Shown here: positions 48,608 through 56,622 of the stretch, piece by piece | Layout of the letters: each line of letters begins with the position of its first letter | Position numbering within the stretch: the first letter of the stretch is position 1 | DNA from: Mucilaginibacter gracilis | Lineage (GTDB): Bacteria; Bacteroidota; Bacteroidia; Sphingobacteriales; Sphingobacteriaceae | Direction: 5' to 3' | DNA: 64,000 nt | Assembly: GCF_003633615.1 (NCBI RefSeq) | Contig: NZ_RBKU01000001.1 | Coordinates: forward strand, 6,572,001-6,636,000 | The notes under the pieces: generated by a model | Seen by the model: the letters and a program-made list of their open reading frames with translations, nothing else | Told to the model about the DNA's origin: nothing | Databases searched by the model: none | Translations under genes and position numbers: made by a program

Positions 48608-49195
48608 TTACTTACGCTGTGCAATATTTTTCTTGATGCGGCTGAGAGTTTCCGGCGCAAGGCCGAGATAGGAAGCGATGAGGTTTTGAGGCACCCTTTT
48701 AACCAGTGCCGGGTTGCTTTCTACAAGATTGATGTATTTTTCTTCCGCGGTGTGTGTGGTGGAACTAATTAGTCTGCGCTCTTTAGTAAAAAGGCTATTT
48801 TGAAAAAGAATACGAAAGTACCGATCCATCTTGGGAACTTTCAAGGTCATTTCTTCAAAAGCCTGCTGTGTGATTATTAAAAGTTCAGATTCTTCTAATG
48901 CATCGATATTAATAATAGCCTTTTCACCTGTAAAAAAGCTATACATGTCCGAAGTCCACCAACCTTCCCAAGCAAACATATTCATATGTTCTTCGCCTTT
49001 GTCATCTACATTATACGACCGTAGCAACCCTTTTTCTACAAAGCATAAGTATTTGCAAACGTCTCCTGCCTGAAGCAGGTATTGCCTTTTTCTTAGTTTT
49101 TTAGGGATAAAAAATGTGTTGATGATTTCCTTTTCCTCTTCGGTTAGTAAAATTTTTTTCAAAAGATGTGAAAACAAAACTTCAAACATTCGCAA
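48608..49195 (-). CDS. Crp/Fnr-family transcriptional regulator
   Basis: A 195-residue regulator with a cyclic-nucleotide-binding-like beta roll (about 25-120: KLRKRQYLLQAGDVCKYLCFV split by turns) and a C-terminal helix-turn-helix (LIASYLGLAPETLSRIKKNI). No iron-sulfur cysteine cluster is seen. Encoded just upstream of an NmrA-like dehydrogenase and the FNR-type boxes between them; likely the controller of that gene. Met3 at 49189 is an equally good start. It lies between copies 1 and 2 of the tRNA-like repeat, so it may be part of a mobile cassette. Confidence 0.9.
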   Translation of the reverse strand: MRMFEVLFSHLLKKILLTEEEKEIINTFFIPKKLRKRQYLLQAGDVCKYLCFVEKGLLRSYNVDDKGEEHMNMFAWEGWWTSDMYSFFTGEKAIINIDALEESELLIITQQAFEEMTLKVPKMDRYFRILFQNSLFTKERRLISSTTHTAEEKYINLVESNPALVKRVPQNLIASYLGLAPETLSRIKKNIAQRK

Positions 49196-49365
49196 TATAT
49201 TTTTACTATGAAACTTCCGATTGAGATATTCAAATGTAATCTTTATTACTCAACGATGAGATTGAATGTTCCAATAGATAACGATGCGATTAACTTATAT
49301 ATAGTTATATAGCATCAAGATAGGCCAAATTTATTCTGAAATTTCGTAGAATCAACGAAACGCTT

Positions 49366-49407
49366 CTAAAAAAGAGAACCCACCTATAAAAATAGCTGGG
49401 TTCTCTT
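49366..49407 (-). terminator. Terminator on the minus strand, next to repeat copy 2
   Basis: AAGAGAACCCA (49372-49382) pairs perfectly with TGGGTTCTCTT (49397-49407), with an inner CTAT/ATAG stem; on the minus strand the T run follows. It sits just after repeat copy 2 in that direction. Confidence 0.7.
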
Positions 49408-49435
49408 CAGTAATGTTCGGTAATACCGAAATTTC

Positions 49436-49512
49436 GTGGTGGCTACTGTACAAATTTCGAGCTATTTCTTGTCTGATTTGCGTTTAATAGCGGATTTGGA
49501 TTTATAGTTTTC
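49436..49512. repeat. Dispersed 85-bp repeat, copy 2
   Basis: Starts GTGGTGGCTACTGTACAAAT; same order as copy 1 with several substitutions (CGAGCTATTTCTTGTCTGAT instead of CGAACAATTTCCTGTCTGAT) and a diverged tail. Lies between the Crp/Fnr gene and yjdM. Confidence 0.7.
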
Positions 49513-49727
49513 AGGATTCACTTTTATCCTCTAATATTTAAACAATAGCCGACCATGAGAAACTACAAGGCCCACAATATTTAAAGCTTGTGATTGTCAT
49601 GCAGCCCGCCATTGGCACAGGCAAAACGACACAAAAAAGATTGTAACGCGCGCTGATTCTGATAGGTAAAAGCCGCTTTTTGTACTGAATTGCAGAGCGT
49701 TGAGCGATCCAATTTACAGAATGGGTA

Positions 49728-50066
49728 TCAGGCTTTTTTAACGAATTCGGATTTGAGCGCCATCGCGCCAAAACCCTCGATCTTACAGTCGATATTGTGA
49801 TCGCTGTCCACCAAACGGATATTTTTGACCTTGGTGCCAGCTTTGATGGATTGGGAGGTTCCCTTTACCGGCAGGTTTTTGATCGTCACTACCGTATCGC
49901 CGTCCACCAGGATATTGCCGTTGCTGTCTTTTACAACAAAACCTTCCTCAACTTTCGTCTCTTCCGCAGCTTTCCATTCATGCCCGCATTCCGGGCAAAC
50001 CAGCAAGTCTTCAAGTTCATAAGTATAAGGCGATTGGCAGATGGGGCATGGTGCAAGTTCAGTCAT
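49728..50066 (-). CDS. yjdM: YjdM/PhnA-type zinc-ribbon protein
   Basis: A 112-residue protein. A zinc ribbon (CPICQ and CPECG) lies at residues 7-31, followed by the all-beta KOW-like domain with VKDSNGNILVDGDTVVTIKNL and a C-terminal NIDCKIEGFGAMALKSEFVKK. This is the YjdM family (historically called PhnA, not phosphonoacetate hydrolase); its biochemical role is unresolved. It is bounded by repeat copies 2 and 3. Confidence 0.93.
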   Translation of the reverse strand: MTELAPCPICQSPYTYELEDLLVCPECGHEWKAAEETKVEEGFVVKDSNGNILVDGDTVVTIKNLPVKGTSQSIKAGTKVKNIRLVDSDHNIDCKIEGFGAMALKSEFVKKA

Positions 50067-50179
50067 GGTAATAATTTATTGAGGCGCAAAGGTAATAAAT
50101 CTTAATTCCTGAAAAAATTGAATAAGCACTGCGGGCTATTTTAATTCTGCTTGATCCCGAAAAGGGACCAGATTTAACT

Positions 50180-50216
50180 AAAAAAGGCCTTTTCGTTAGA
50201 AAAAAGCCTTTTTTTA
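50180..50216 (-). terminator. Bidirectional hairpin terminator next to repeat copy 3
   Basis: AAAAAAGGC and GCCTTTTTT pair with additional inner A-T pairs; T runs exist in both orientations. On the minus strand it directly follows repeat copy 3, as a terminator follows a tRNA. Confidence 0.75.
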
Positions 50217-50220
50217 ATCT

Positions 50221-50305
50221 GTGGTGGCGACTTTACAAATCTCGAACCATTTCCTGTCTGATTTGCGCCTAATAGCAGTTTAGACTTATAAATTTTTTGG
50301 TCTAT
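50221..50305. repeat. Dispersed 85-bp repeat, copy 3
   Basis: Starts GTGGTGGCGACTTTACAAAT. Its reverse complement ends GGTTCGAGATTTGTAAAGTCGCCACCA, the most tRNA-like of the three copies. No complete tRNA cloverleaf can be built. Confidence 0.7.
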
Positions 50306-50374
50306 TTTATAAAATCAGATATTTCGATAAATGAATTTTCTTTTTGTAACCGCCAGAGAACCTTTAACCATTGC

Positions 50375-50419
50375 CGTATAATATTGCAAAGCTTCTTCCG
50401 AGACTTGCAATATTATACG
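50375..50419. other. Perfect 15-bp inverted repeat
   Basis: CGTATAATATTGCAA at 50375-50389 and TTGCAATATTATACG at 50405-50419 enclose a 15-base loop. There is no T tract, which argues against a terminator. It lies 200 bases upstream of the integrase remnant and may be a recombinase or replication-related site. Confidence 0.5.
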
Positions 50420-50620
50420 CATCCATAAATCAGTGTTAAAAAAAAGAATTTGATAGACTTATATTTTTGGATAATTGAATGTCCGCAGAGAATTTACCGA
50501 TCAAAACCTGATAGACTCCACGCTTAAATGTACATTTTGGATAATTAATATTACAAACTCTAAACCAACAAAAGACAAAATGTTCAGGTAGATGCATTTA
50601 GCAATTCAGGTTTTCTTCTC

Positions 50621-50722
50621 ACAGTTATTCGTACCATTGAATTAATTCAAACCGTTTGGACGGAGATTGATTTTGGAAATACAAGGTGGGTAATACCTGG
50701 AGACGAAAATGAAAAAGGATAA
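50621..50722 (+). pseudogene. Remnant of a P4-type tyrosine integrase
   Basis: An open frame reads LLTVIRTIELIQTVWTEIDF followed by GNTRWVIPGDENEKG and a stop. This matches, with decay, the core-binding region of P4-like integrases where the catalytic Arg (xRxxEL) precedes W-x-E-I-D and W-x-I-P. The remaining downstream catalytic motifs are not recovered. It is about 320 bases from repeat copy 3, the arrangement expected of an integrase beside its attachment site. Confidence 0.6.
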
Positions 50723-50900
50723 AATGATTCCCGAAAAAAAGCAAAAAGAACTGCAAAAAATTATCGCCATGCAATAGACCATCCGACAGAAAAGTGAGCA
50801 ACGAAAACGGAAAAGGTAACCACTCAACATAGAGTAGCCCAGGCAATCGCTTGGTCTACTGGCATTAGATATTAAGGGGATGGTTTATTTAATCGTAAAA

Positions 50901-52148
50901 CTATTTGGTTATTCTGATAACTGCACGCCCTGCCGGATCGGTAAAGGAGCCGGTGAGAATATATTTATCGTCACTTTGTTTAATAACTTGTGTTACGCCG
51001 CTATTCGGAAAACCAAGATTAAATGTCTTATCAATAACGCCATTGTTGCTATATAATCTGGCATAACCGTCGCCGGAACCATTTAAATTAAATCCCCTGC
51101 CTGCCAATATTCGATTATCAGGTAAAATCGCGATACTGTTAATCGCCGAGTTGTAAAATTCCGATGTGCTGAAATTGAAATCGATGGAGCCATCCGTATT
51201 CAGCCGTGCAACTTGAATATAGTTATAAGCCCCATCCCTTATCGCAGAATTTACTATGCCGATAAAATCGCCGCCTATAACAATTTTCCCATCCGATTGC
51301 AAAGCAACGGTATTGATAGAACCGATTGCGGGGCCAAGCCTGCCTGTAAGTGTTTCCTTGAAATTAAATGAAGCATCTACGCTGCCATCCGTGTTTAGCT
51401 TTGCTATATATTGCCTTGCCGTTACACCGCTACCCCAATAAAACGTGCCAGTAACATAAAATTTCCCATCACTAAGCGGCAAAAGATCATTAAGAAAACT
51501 TGTGGTCAAAACATTCAAACGAAAAGACGGGTCAAGCAGGCCATTATAGGTAATCTTGATTAAATGATTGTAATCCGTGCCTGCAGTAATAAGCGTATTA
51601 AACTGCCCTTCAATTAATACCCTATCGGAGCCTACCACAATAATTTTTCTAATAGTCGGTAGAATATTACTGATTTTGTTAAAGTTCGGCGAGGTGAAGC
51701 CATTGTCTAATGCACCCGTGGCTGTAAGGCGTACAAGGATTTTTCTTGTACCGTTAATTGTAAAATCGCCACCCAACATGATTTTGCCATCATTTAAGAT
51801 AGCCATTGCCGAAAAATTATTGATTACCCAGGTTTTATCAACATCGATATTAAAACTATTATCTATTCCGCCATTCTGATTGAGGCGATAAACCTTATAA
51901 GGATAATTGCCTGCCGAACCAAAGCCGCCTGCAATAACGAGTTTTCCATCGGGCTGTAAGGCTGCAGCAAAGCAGCTTCCGCTAATAGACGAAAAACTGT
52001 TATCGATAACAAGAGGCTGCGTAGTAGATGGATTGTTATTACTATTACTGTTTGACGGATCGGGATTGTCTTTTTTACCGCATCCGAAGCAAATAAAAGT
52101 TAATGTTGTTATTAAAATATAATTTCTCAAATATATGATGTGCTTCAT
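50901..52148 (-). CDS. Delta-60 repeat beta-propeller lipoprotein
   Basis: A 415-residue lipoprotein with lipobox TFICFGC, then a Ser/Asn-rich linker (about 27-48). The rest is a series of about seven delta-60-type repeats of about 50 residues (ALQPDGKLVIAGGF, RLNQNGGIDNSF; ALQSDGKIVIGGDF, RLNTDGSIDFNF). This builds a seven-bladed propeller of the surface type. Last gene of the eight-gene minus-strand operon, 11 bases after the VWA-like gene. Likely exposed at the cell surface or in the periplasm; ligand unknown. Confidence 0.87.
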   Translation of the reverse strand: MKHIIYLRNYILITTLTFICFGCGKKDNPDPSNSNSNNNPSTTQPLVIDNSFSSISGSCFAAALQPDGKLVIAGGFGSAGNYPYKVYRLNQNGGIDNSFNIDVDKTWVINNFSAMAILNDGKIMLGGDFTINGTRKILVRLTATGALDNGFTSPNFNKISNILPTIRKIIVVGSDRVLIEGQFNTLITAGTDYNHLIKITYNGLLDPSFRLNVLTTSFLNDLLPLSDGKFYVTGTFYWGSGVTARQYIAKLNTDGSVDASFNFKETLTGRLGPAIGSINTVALQSDGKIVIGGDFIGIVNSAIRDGAYNYIQVARLNTDGSIDFNFSTSEFYNSAINSIAILPDNRILAGRGFNLNGSGDGYARLYSNNGVIDKTFNLGFPNSGVTQVIKQSDDKYILTGSFTDPAGRAVIRITK

Positions 52149-52159
52149 GTTGTTTTAAA

Positions 52160-53026
52160 TTAATTGTCGTTTGATGCTAAATATTTTGTCAATTTATCCT
52201 CAACGTTATAGCCATAGGCTTGTAAATCGGCATTGCTCATTTGAAAATAAGTTTGCCAGAATGAACGGATATTATCTATCTGTACGGCATTTCTTCCGGT
52301 GGCACCGATAATAAAAACTTTACATTTTTTTAAATCGGGCATCTTGTTGGATGATTTTAATTCCTGTAAATATTTACCGGCCTGCCGATAATTTAATGCA
52401 GCCCTTGAATTAAATGAGCATTCGGGCGTGTCCTGTATCATGTCGCTAAGAATAACGATCACGTTTTCTGATGTATAATGCGTGCGTCCAATCACAAAAT
52501 TCTTGCATTCCTCCCATTGGCTAATCTGAGGCGTAACTTCCAGCATGTTATCCGTCTGTCTTAACGCGCCTAAAATATCGGTGTAGTATAAATAGTCCCT
52601 TCGTTTGATGCGCTGATCGCGCAAGGTGCTTTCAATAACAGGTTGTTTATTTTTAATATAGGCTGCAATCCTTGTCTGAATGCTGTCCTGTGCATGCGCA
52701 AAGCCATCATTTTTCCTGTTGAATTTGATACCCGTTAAATCTTCATAAACCAGTTTAACTGGCTCGCGAACCGAAGCCTGGTCGATCGGCATGACCGTTA
52801 AACAATCATTGGGCCCCATAGAAGCGAATATATCTTTATCAACCACGTTGATGTAATTGTCTAATACTTTTTCAGAAGAGCTTGCAGAATAATCCAGCAA
52901 AACGGTAATAACCCGCCGTTTCTTTTCACTTAGGCTGCATCCGCTGCATAATATACAGCTAACTAAAACGATAGGTAGATAGTGCGATATTAGGGTTAGG
53001 GAACTTCCTTGAAGCTTCCTAATCAT
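52160..53026 (-). CDS. VWA-like lipoprotein
   Basis: About 288 residues (starting at Met 53026; an ATG at 53044 adds six). The N-terminal hydrophobic segment ends with a lipobox (ILCSGC). The first strand ITVLLDYSASSS presents a DxSxS metal-ion-dependent adhesion site, and NVIVILSDMIQD supplies the fourth strand with its Asp, so the fold is von Willebrand factor A. The middle (about 100-165) is an insertion. It lies 17 bases after a membrane-protein gene and 11 before the propeller gene. Family not recognised beyond the fold. Confidence 0.78.
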   Translation of the reverse strand: MIRKLQGSSLTLISHYLPIVLVSCILCSGCSLSEKKRRVITVLLDYSASSSEKVLDNYINVVDKDIFASMGPNDCLTVMPIDQASVREPVKLVYEDLTGIKFNRKNDGFAHAQDSIQTRIAAYIKNKQPVIESTLRDQRIKRRDYLYYTDILGALRQTDNMLEVTPQISQWEECKNFVIGRTHYTSENVIVILSDMIQDTPECSFNSRAALNYRQAGKYLQELKSSNKMPDLKKCKVFIIGATGRNAVQIDNIRSFWQTYFQMSNADLQAYGYNVEDKLTKYLASNDN

Positions 53027-53061
53027 TAAACGTTGATTGACCATGATTTAAATTGATGCGG

Positions 53062-54063
53062 TTACTTCTGGTTTTCCTGTAATTCTTTTAAAATAAGCTT
53101 CACCTCGTCCCCGAAACGATTTAAGGCTTCTGCAAAAAACATTTCGGAGTTGCGGCAATAATGCGTTTCTATATTCTCTATTGGGATATTATTCTTGCGG
53201 TTATAATTTTCCTTGTATAACTTAAATCGCACAAAAACATCCCACGCTTTACGGGAGCTATTTTCAACAACGTTTTTAATGTCTTTCATTGTTGCAGTAA
53301 TACTCAGGTTAAGAACATGATACATTTTCTTTGCTTCATGAAACCGCTCGGTATTTTTATATAGTTTTCCATGTTGTTCCGAATGCCATTTGAAATATCC
53401 CGCAATAATGGGCAAGGACATCGAAAGAAGAATAAAACCGTAAAAAAGGATGTCTATCCCGTTGCTTTCCAAATCTTCTGCGCGTTTTTTTGCTACACCC
53501 AAAATGGCAATTTCCACCGCAACCAATAAAATTGGAAGGAGGATAAGACTTATCAATCTTTTGGTTTTTTCTGTTTTTTCGAAATACGCATCATCTTCTA
53601 TCTTTGAAAGTCCCCCCTTGATGCGAACACTTTCACTCGGTAAAAGGTTAAAAAGAAGGGCATCGGTAACAAGCATCGCGGCAACGGCCAATATGATTGC
53701 TATTCCCCAGCGTACCAAAAAATACAACAAACCTTCTCCCTGAATGAAAATTAATGTTGAAATATAATTAAGGAAGATTTCAAAAATAATGGCAACATAT
53801 ACCACGATCATTCTGGCGCGCGATTTTGACCGTTTCAATGCGAAACTGCCGTCATCCATCCTGTCAAGGCTGGAACATTCCGCATATTCATCTTTTCGTT
53901 TTGCCCTCTCTTCTTTCAATACTTTTACATACGTTGTCAAGATATTGGCCTTTTTTACCGCCGCCTTGCTCACATATCGATTGATGCAGCGTTCGGCAAA
54001 TAATTTTATTCCGTTTAGATTTTGGAAGAATTGCCCGTAAAGCAATCGGTATAAATGTTTCAT
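53062..54063 (-). CDS. Hypothetical integral membrane protein, 333 aa
   Basis: Not recognised. An N-terminal amphipathic region with coiled-coil potential (AAVKKANILTTYVKVLKEERAK) precedes four hydrophobic segments (about 85-108, 113-136, 170-190, 203-222), then a long charged C-terminal helical domain (HEAKKMYHVLNLSITATMKD) ending ELQENQK. Both ends are predicted cytoplasmic. The gene overlaps none of its neighbours but is 8 and 17 bases from them, inside the operon. An inner-membrane scaffold or sensor is possible. Confidence 0.75.
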   Translation of the reverse strand: MKHLYRLLYGQFFQNLNGIKLFAERCINRYVSKAAVKKANILTTYVKVLKEERAKRKDEYAECSSLDRMDDGSFALKRSKSRARMIVVYVAIIFEIFLNYISTLIFIQGEGLLYFLVRWGIAIILAVAAMLVTDALLFNLLPSESVRIKGGLSKIEDDAYFEKTEKTKRLISLILLPILLVAVEIAILGVAKKRAEDLESNGIDILFYGFILLSMSLPIIAGYFKWHSEQHGKLYKNTERFHEAKKMYHVLNLSITATMKDIKNVVENSSRKAWDVFVRFKLYKENYNRKNNIPIENIETHYCRNSEMFFAEALNRFGDEVKLILKELQENQK

Positions 54064-54071
54064 CGTGTCAA

Positions 54072-54269
54072 TTAAATTTTAAAACGTTTTCGCCTTGTTA
54101 TATAAAGTTTGCCCATCGAAAAAAACTGGGTAAATCCGGCTGACCAATAGCCCCAGCGCAATGTCCAAAATGTGCCAAACGGGGTATTATAAGTCCTGAA
54201 ATGATGATAGCCTCCCGAATGCAGCAATTTAGTCCAAATCCATCTATTGAGGTTTCGTATCTTGTTCAT
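54072..54269 (-). CDS. Small aromatic-rich hypothetical protein, 65 aa
   Basis: Unrecognised. Rich in Trp, Tyr, Phe and Arg (GGYHHFRTYNTPFGTFWTLRW, GKLYITRRKRFKI), without a signal peptide. It lies eight bases upstream of the membrane-protein gene, on the operon strand, and has a plausible ATG with A-rich leader. Support is only positional. Confidence 0.5.
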   Translation of the reverse strand: MNKIRNLNRWIWTKLLHSGGYHHFRTYNTPFGTFWTLRWGYWSAGFTQFFSMGKLYITRRKRFKI

Positions 54270-54334
54270 CGTTAAAATTTAAAAGTTAATCCCAAATTCA
54301 GATAGCCGAGGCGTAGCCAACTTCGGCCCATGCC

Positions 54335-54907
54335 TCAAGTTTTGGCGTTTGCTTTCCCAAACGCTTTCCCTTCCTTGTACACCTCCGAGACGAATCCTTT
54401 TTCTTTAGCGGTATCCTTCGCTGCCGTGGCGATGTTATCTTCGGTCAGGGGTTGGCCGTTGTTCAGTAATTTCTCCAGGGATTTGATGTAGACTTTACCC
54501 GCTGCATACATCACGCCGACATTCACTGCCGCGCCGATGGCCATGCCGCCAATGGTACCGATGCCAGGAATGAATTTGAACAGGCCCTCGGCTGCCAAAC
54601 CCAGGGCAAGGGCAGGTAAGGTCGACACGATATTGCCGATCACACCGCTGGCGATGGATTTCAGGGCGTTTTCGGCAAAAGATATCCCCAGGACCTTGTT
54701 GATGCGGACGTACATCGTCCAGGTGTTAACTGCCAGACCCGCCAGGTCTGCCCCCGGGATGGGGATCATCGCGATGGCTAGGCCAGCCAGGGCATGTTGT
54801 TTAACAACGTCTGAAAGTTCGCGCGCTTTAGCGCTGCTGCCGAAAAGGTCTACTTCCTTGTAGAGATCGACCACCGTGTGGGCGATGTGTTTGTCATGAT
54901 GTCCCAT
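54335..54907 (-). CDS. DUF697-like protein with hydrophobic helical hairpin
   Basis: About 190 residues from Met 54907 (MGHHDKHIAHTV; an ATG at 54967 adds 20 unlikely residues). The core contains VKQHALAGLAIAMIPIPGADL, then a region of small residues (LPALALGLAAEGLFKFIPGIG split by turns) and GGMAIGAAVNVGVMYAAGKVY. Such a pair of amphipathic/membrane-inserting helices with IPIPG/IPGIG loops is the DUF697 pattern found in YcjF-type GTPase partners. No GTPase is encoded here. The gene is notably more GC-rich than the four genes below it in the operon. Confidence 0.75.
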   Translation of the reverse strand: MGHHDKHIAHTVVDLYKEVDLFGSSAKARELSDVVKQHALAGLAIAMIPIPGADLAGLAVNTWTMYVRINKVLGISFAENALKSIASGVIGNIVSTLPALALGLAAEGLFKFIPGIGTIGGMAIGAAVNVGVMYAAGKVYIKSLEKLLNNGQPLTEDNIATAAKDTAKEKGFVSEVYKEGKAFGKANAKT

Positions 54908-55003
54908 AATATTACTTTTTTTAATAGTGAATAATTCTTGGTTCAAACGCCGAAAAGCCACTTCCAATCAAGGAAGCGGCCCTTGCCGGCAAAGGTTCGG
55001 GTC

Positions 55004-55564
55004 TTAGAATTTAAAGGCCAGTCCTACATTTAAAAAGGACAGGCTCTGATAGCCCAGTTCGGCATATACGCCGGCCTTAGGGCTGAAAAAATATTTGCCG
55101 CCTGCGAAAGCGCCGAAACCTACCGCGCTGGCTGCCGAACCGCTGTAACCGGTATTGTCGCTGACGCTGACGATCACATAGCCTAGGCTGGCCCCGCCAT
55201 AGACATCGAATTTGCTGTCGAGGTCGAGTATGTCGTTCAAATGGTAGGAGCCGCGGGCACCGATATAGGTCGCGTTCTCTTTAAAACTGTAAGCCGAGCC
55301 GAAATAGGCATAGTTGAACTTCGAGCTGGCATAGGATAACTGCCCGCCGATGCTGATCTCATCTGTTACGCCATGTTCATAGGAGATTGTCGGATTGACC
55401 GGAAATGAGGACGAATAACCGCTGCCGAAAAAAGGGCTGCCGAGCCCGATACCGACATTTAATAAATTGTCGCTGCTGCTGTAAGCATTGGTCGTTTTTT
55501 GTGCCAGAACTTGGGTAGCGCCCATTAAAAGAAATGCGAAAAGGATAAATAGGTTTTTTTTCAT
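55004..55564 (-). CDS. Small outer-membrane beta-barrel protein
   Basis: A 186-residue protein with signal peptide ending VLAQ and eight predicted beta strands of alternating hydrophobicity (YEHGVTDEISIGGQLSYASSK, FDVYGGASLGYVIVS, AGVYAELGYQSLSFLNVGLAFKF split by turns) ending in terminal Phe. It is an eight-stranded OmpW/OMP_b-brl-type barrel. It lies eight bases after the CsgG-family gene; both are predicted outer-membrane components. Confidence 0.88.
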   Translation of the reverse strand: MKKNLFILFAFLLMGATQVLAQKTTNAYSSSDNLLNVGIGLGSPFFGSGYSSSFPVNPTISYEHGVTDEISIGGQLSYASSKFNYAYFGSAYSFKENATYIGARGSYHLNDILDLDSKFDVYGGASLGYVIVSVSDNTGYSGSAASAVGFGAFAGGKYFFSPKAGVYAELGYQSLSFLNVGLAFKF

Positions 55565-55572
55565 GTGTATAA

Positions 55573-56613
55573 TTATTTGACTTTAAGTTCGATCTTATCA
55601 TTGGTATAGCCCGTGACCTCGTATTTCGTGCCCAGTTTATCGCTCAGGGCCGCTAAAAAGCTGTCGGCATCACCTGTGTGGGAAACAGTGTAATTGCCCG
55701 TTCCGGAGGACAGCCCTTTCTCCATCGACTTGTATCCCGGCAAATGGGCAATGATGGCCGCCACAGCGTTGAAGCTGGTGAAATTTGCGCCAACCAGCGA
55801 TATTTCTACTTCCCGTTCCCCCTTAGGGTCTTTAGTTTGGTTGCCCGGCACATTATCTACGGTGATGTTGAGCGAGTCTCGGACATGTACCATTAAGCCA
55901 ACTGCCTGTAGGATGCCGTCATCAACCACGGCGGCTATAGCTGGATCGCTGTTGGCGGTAGACACCAGGCCCAGCACCGAAACATTGCCCGAGGCTTTTG
56001 ACTGCGCGCGGATCTGCCGGGAGAAGATCACATCGCGGGTTTCCGCATTGATCAGTTTTAAAATGAAACCCATCTTAACGATCTTTTTGCCCGCGCCAAC
56101 CCCGGCGATGTTCACGCCTTTACTTTGCATGCTGTATTCGGTCACTTCCCCCGTCGCCACGATCTGCGGCCCGAGCTGCCTTCCGGCTTTGGGTGCTTTC
56201 TTACTGCTGTACTTACTATCTGAAGCATCAATTTCATTAGTCAGGTCCTTGTTATTGGCCAAGGTTTCCAACACCCGGAAACAACTAATACTTTGCAATG
56301 CATCGGTGAGCCGCGCGGCCAGGTTGTCGCCAAGGATAGGCGGGATCGCATCCGCCCGCTGTGCTGGCGCGCCGCCACCAAATATGGTTGATAAAGCTTT
56401 AAGTCTGTTATTGGCATTCGCGTTCTGTTGCACGGTCTGGTCGTCGGTCCGCGTGGTCACATTGAAGCGGGTGACGCTTACCCGGGCACGTTTATCCAGC
56501 GACATGGAGGCGCACTGCGTTTTGATTTGTTCGAAAGAGATCCCCTCTTTGGTTTGCGCGAAAGCGGCTGGAGCGGTGATCAGGAAGAATAAGAGTATCC
56601 GTAATTGTTTCAT
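55573..56613 (-). CDS. CsgG/HfaB-family outer-membrane protein
   Basis: A 346-residue protein. The signal peptide ends AAFAQ; the CsgG domain spans about 40-250, with ARVSVTRF, GPQIVATGEVTEYSM and the barrel-forming segment KKIVKMGFILKLINAETRDVI followed by SRQIRAQSKASG. The C-terminal 100 residues (EREVEISLVGANF, FLAALSDKLGTKYEVTGYTNDKIEL) form an additional domain of mixed fold. CsgG proteins form nine-fold export pores for curli and holdfast anchors; here no curlin-like gene is present. There is no lipobox cysteine at the cleavage site, unlike E. coli CsgG. Confidence 0.82.
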   Translation of the reverse strand: MKQLRILLFFLITAPAAFAQTKEGISFEQIKTQCASMSLDKRARVSVTRFNVTTRTDDQTVQQNANANNRLKALSTIFGGGAPAQRADAIPPILGDNLAARLTDALQSISCFRVLETLANNKDLTNEIDASDSKYSSKKAPKAGRQLGPQIVATGEVTEYSMQSKGVNIAGVGAGKKIVKMGFILKLINAETRDVIFSRQIRAQSKASGNVSVLGLVSTANSDPAIAAVVDDGILQAVGLMVHVRDSLNITVDNVPGNQTKDPKGEREVEISLVGANFTSFNAVAAIIAHLPGYKSMEKGLSSGTGNYTVSHTGDADSFLAALSDKLGTKYEVTGYTNDKIELKVK

Positions 56614-56622
56614 ATGCTTTGA

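Larger units (their letters stand above)
49196..49727. other. 532-bp intergenic region with terminator-like hairpin and repeat copy 2
   Basis: No gene is seen. The region holds a terminator reading on the minus strand (49366-49407) and repeat copy 2 (49436-49512). The stretch 49540-49720 has no recognisable content. Confidence 0.5.
50067..50620. other. Intergenic segment with terminator, repeat copy 3 and a large hairpin
   Basis: No gene is seen. It carries a stem-loop (50180-50216), repeat copy 3 (50221-50305) and a perfect 15-bp inverted repeat with 15-base loop (50375-50389 and 50405-50419). The 50420-50600 stretch is AT-rich with no recognisable feature. Confidence 0.5.
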
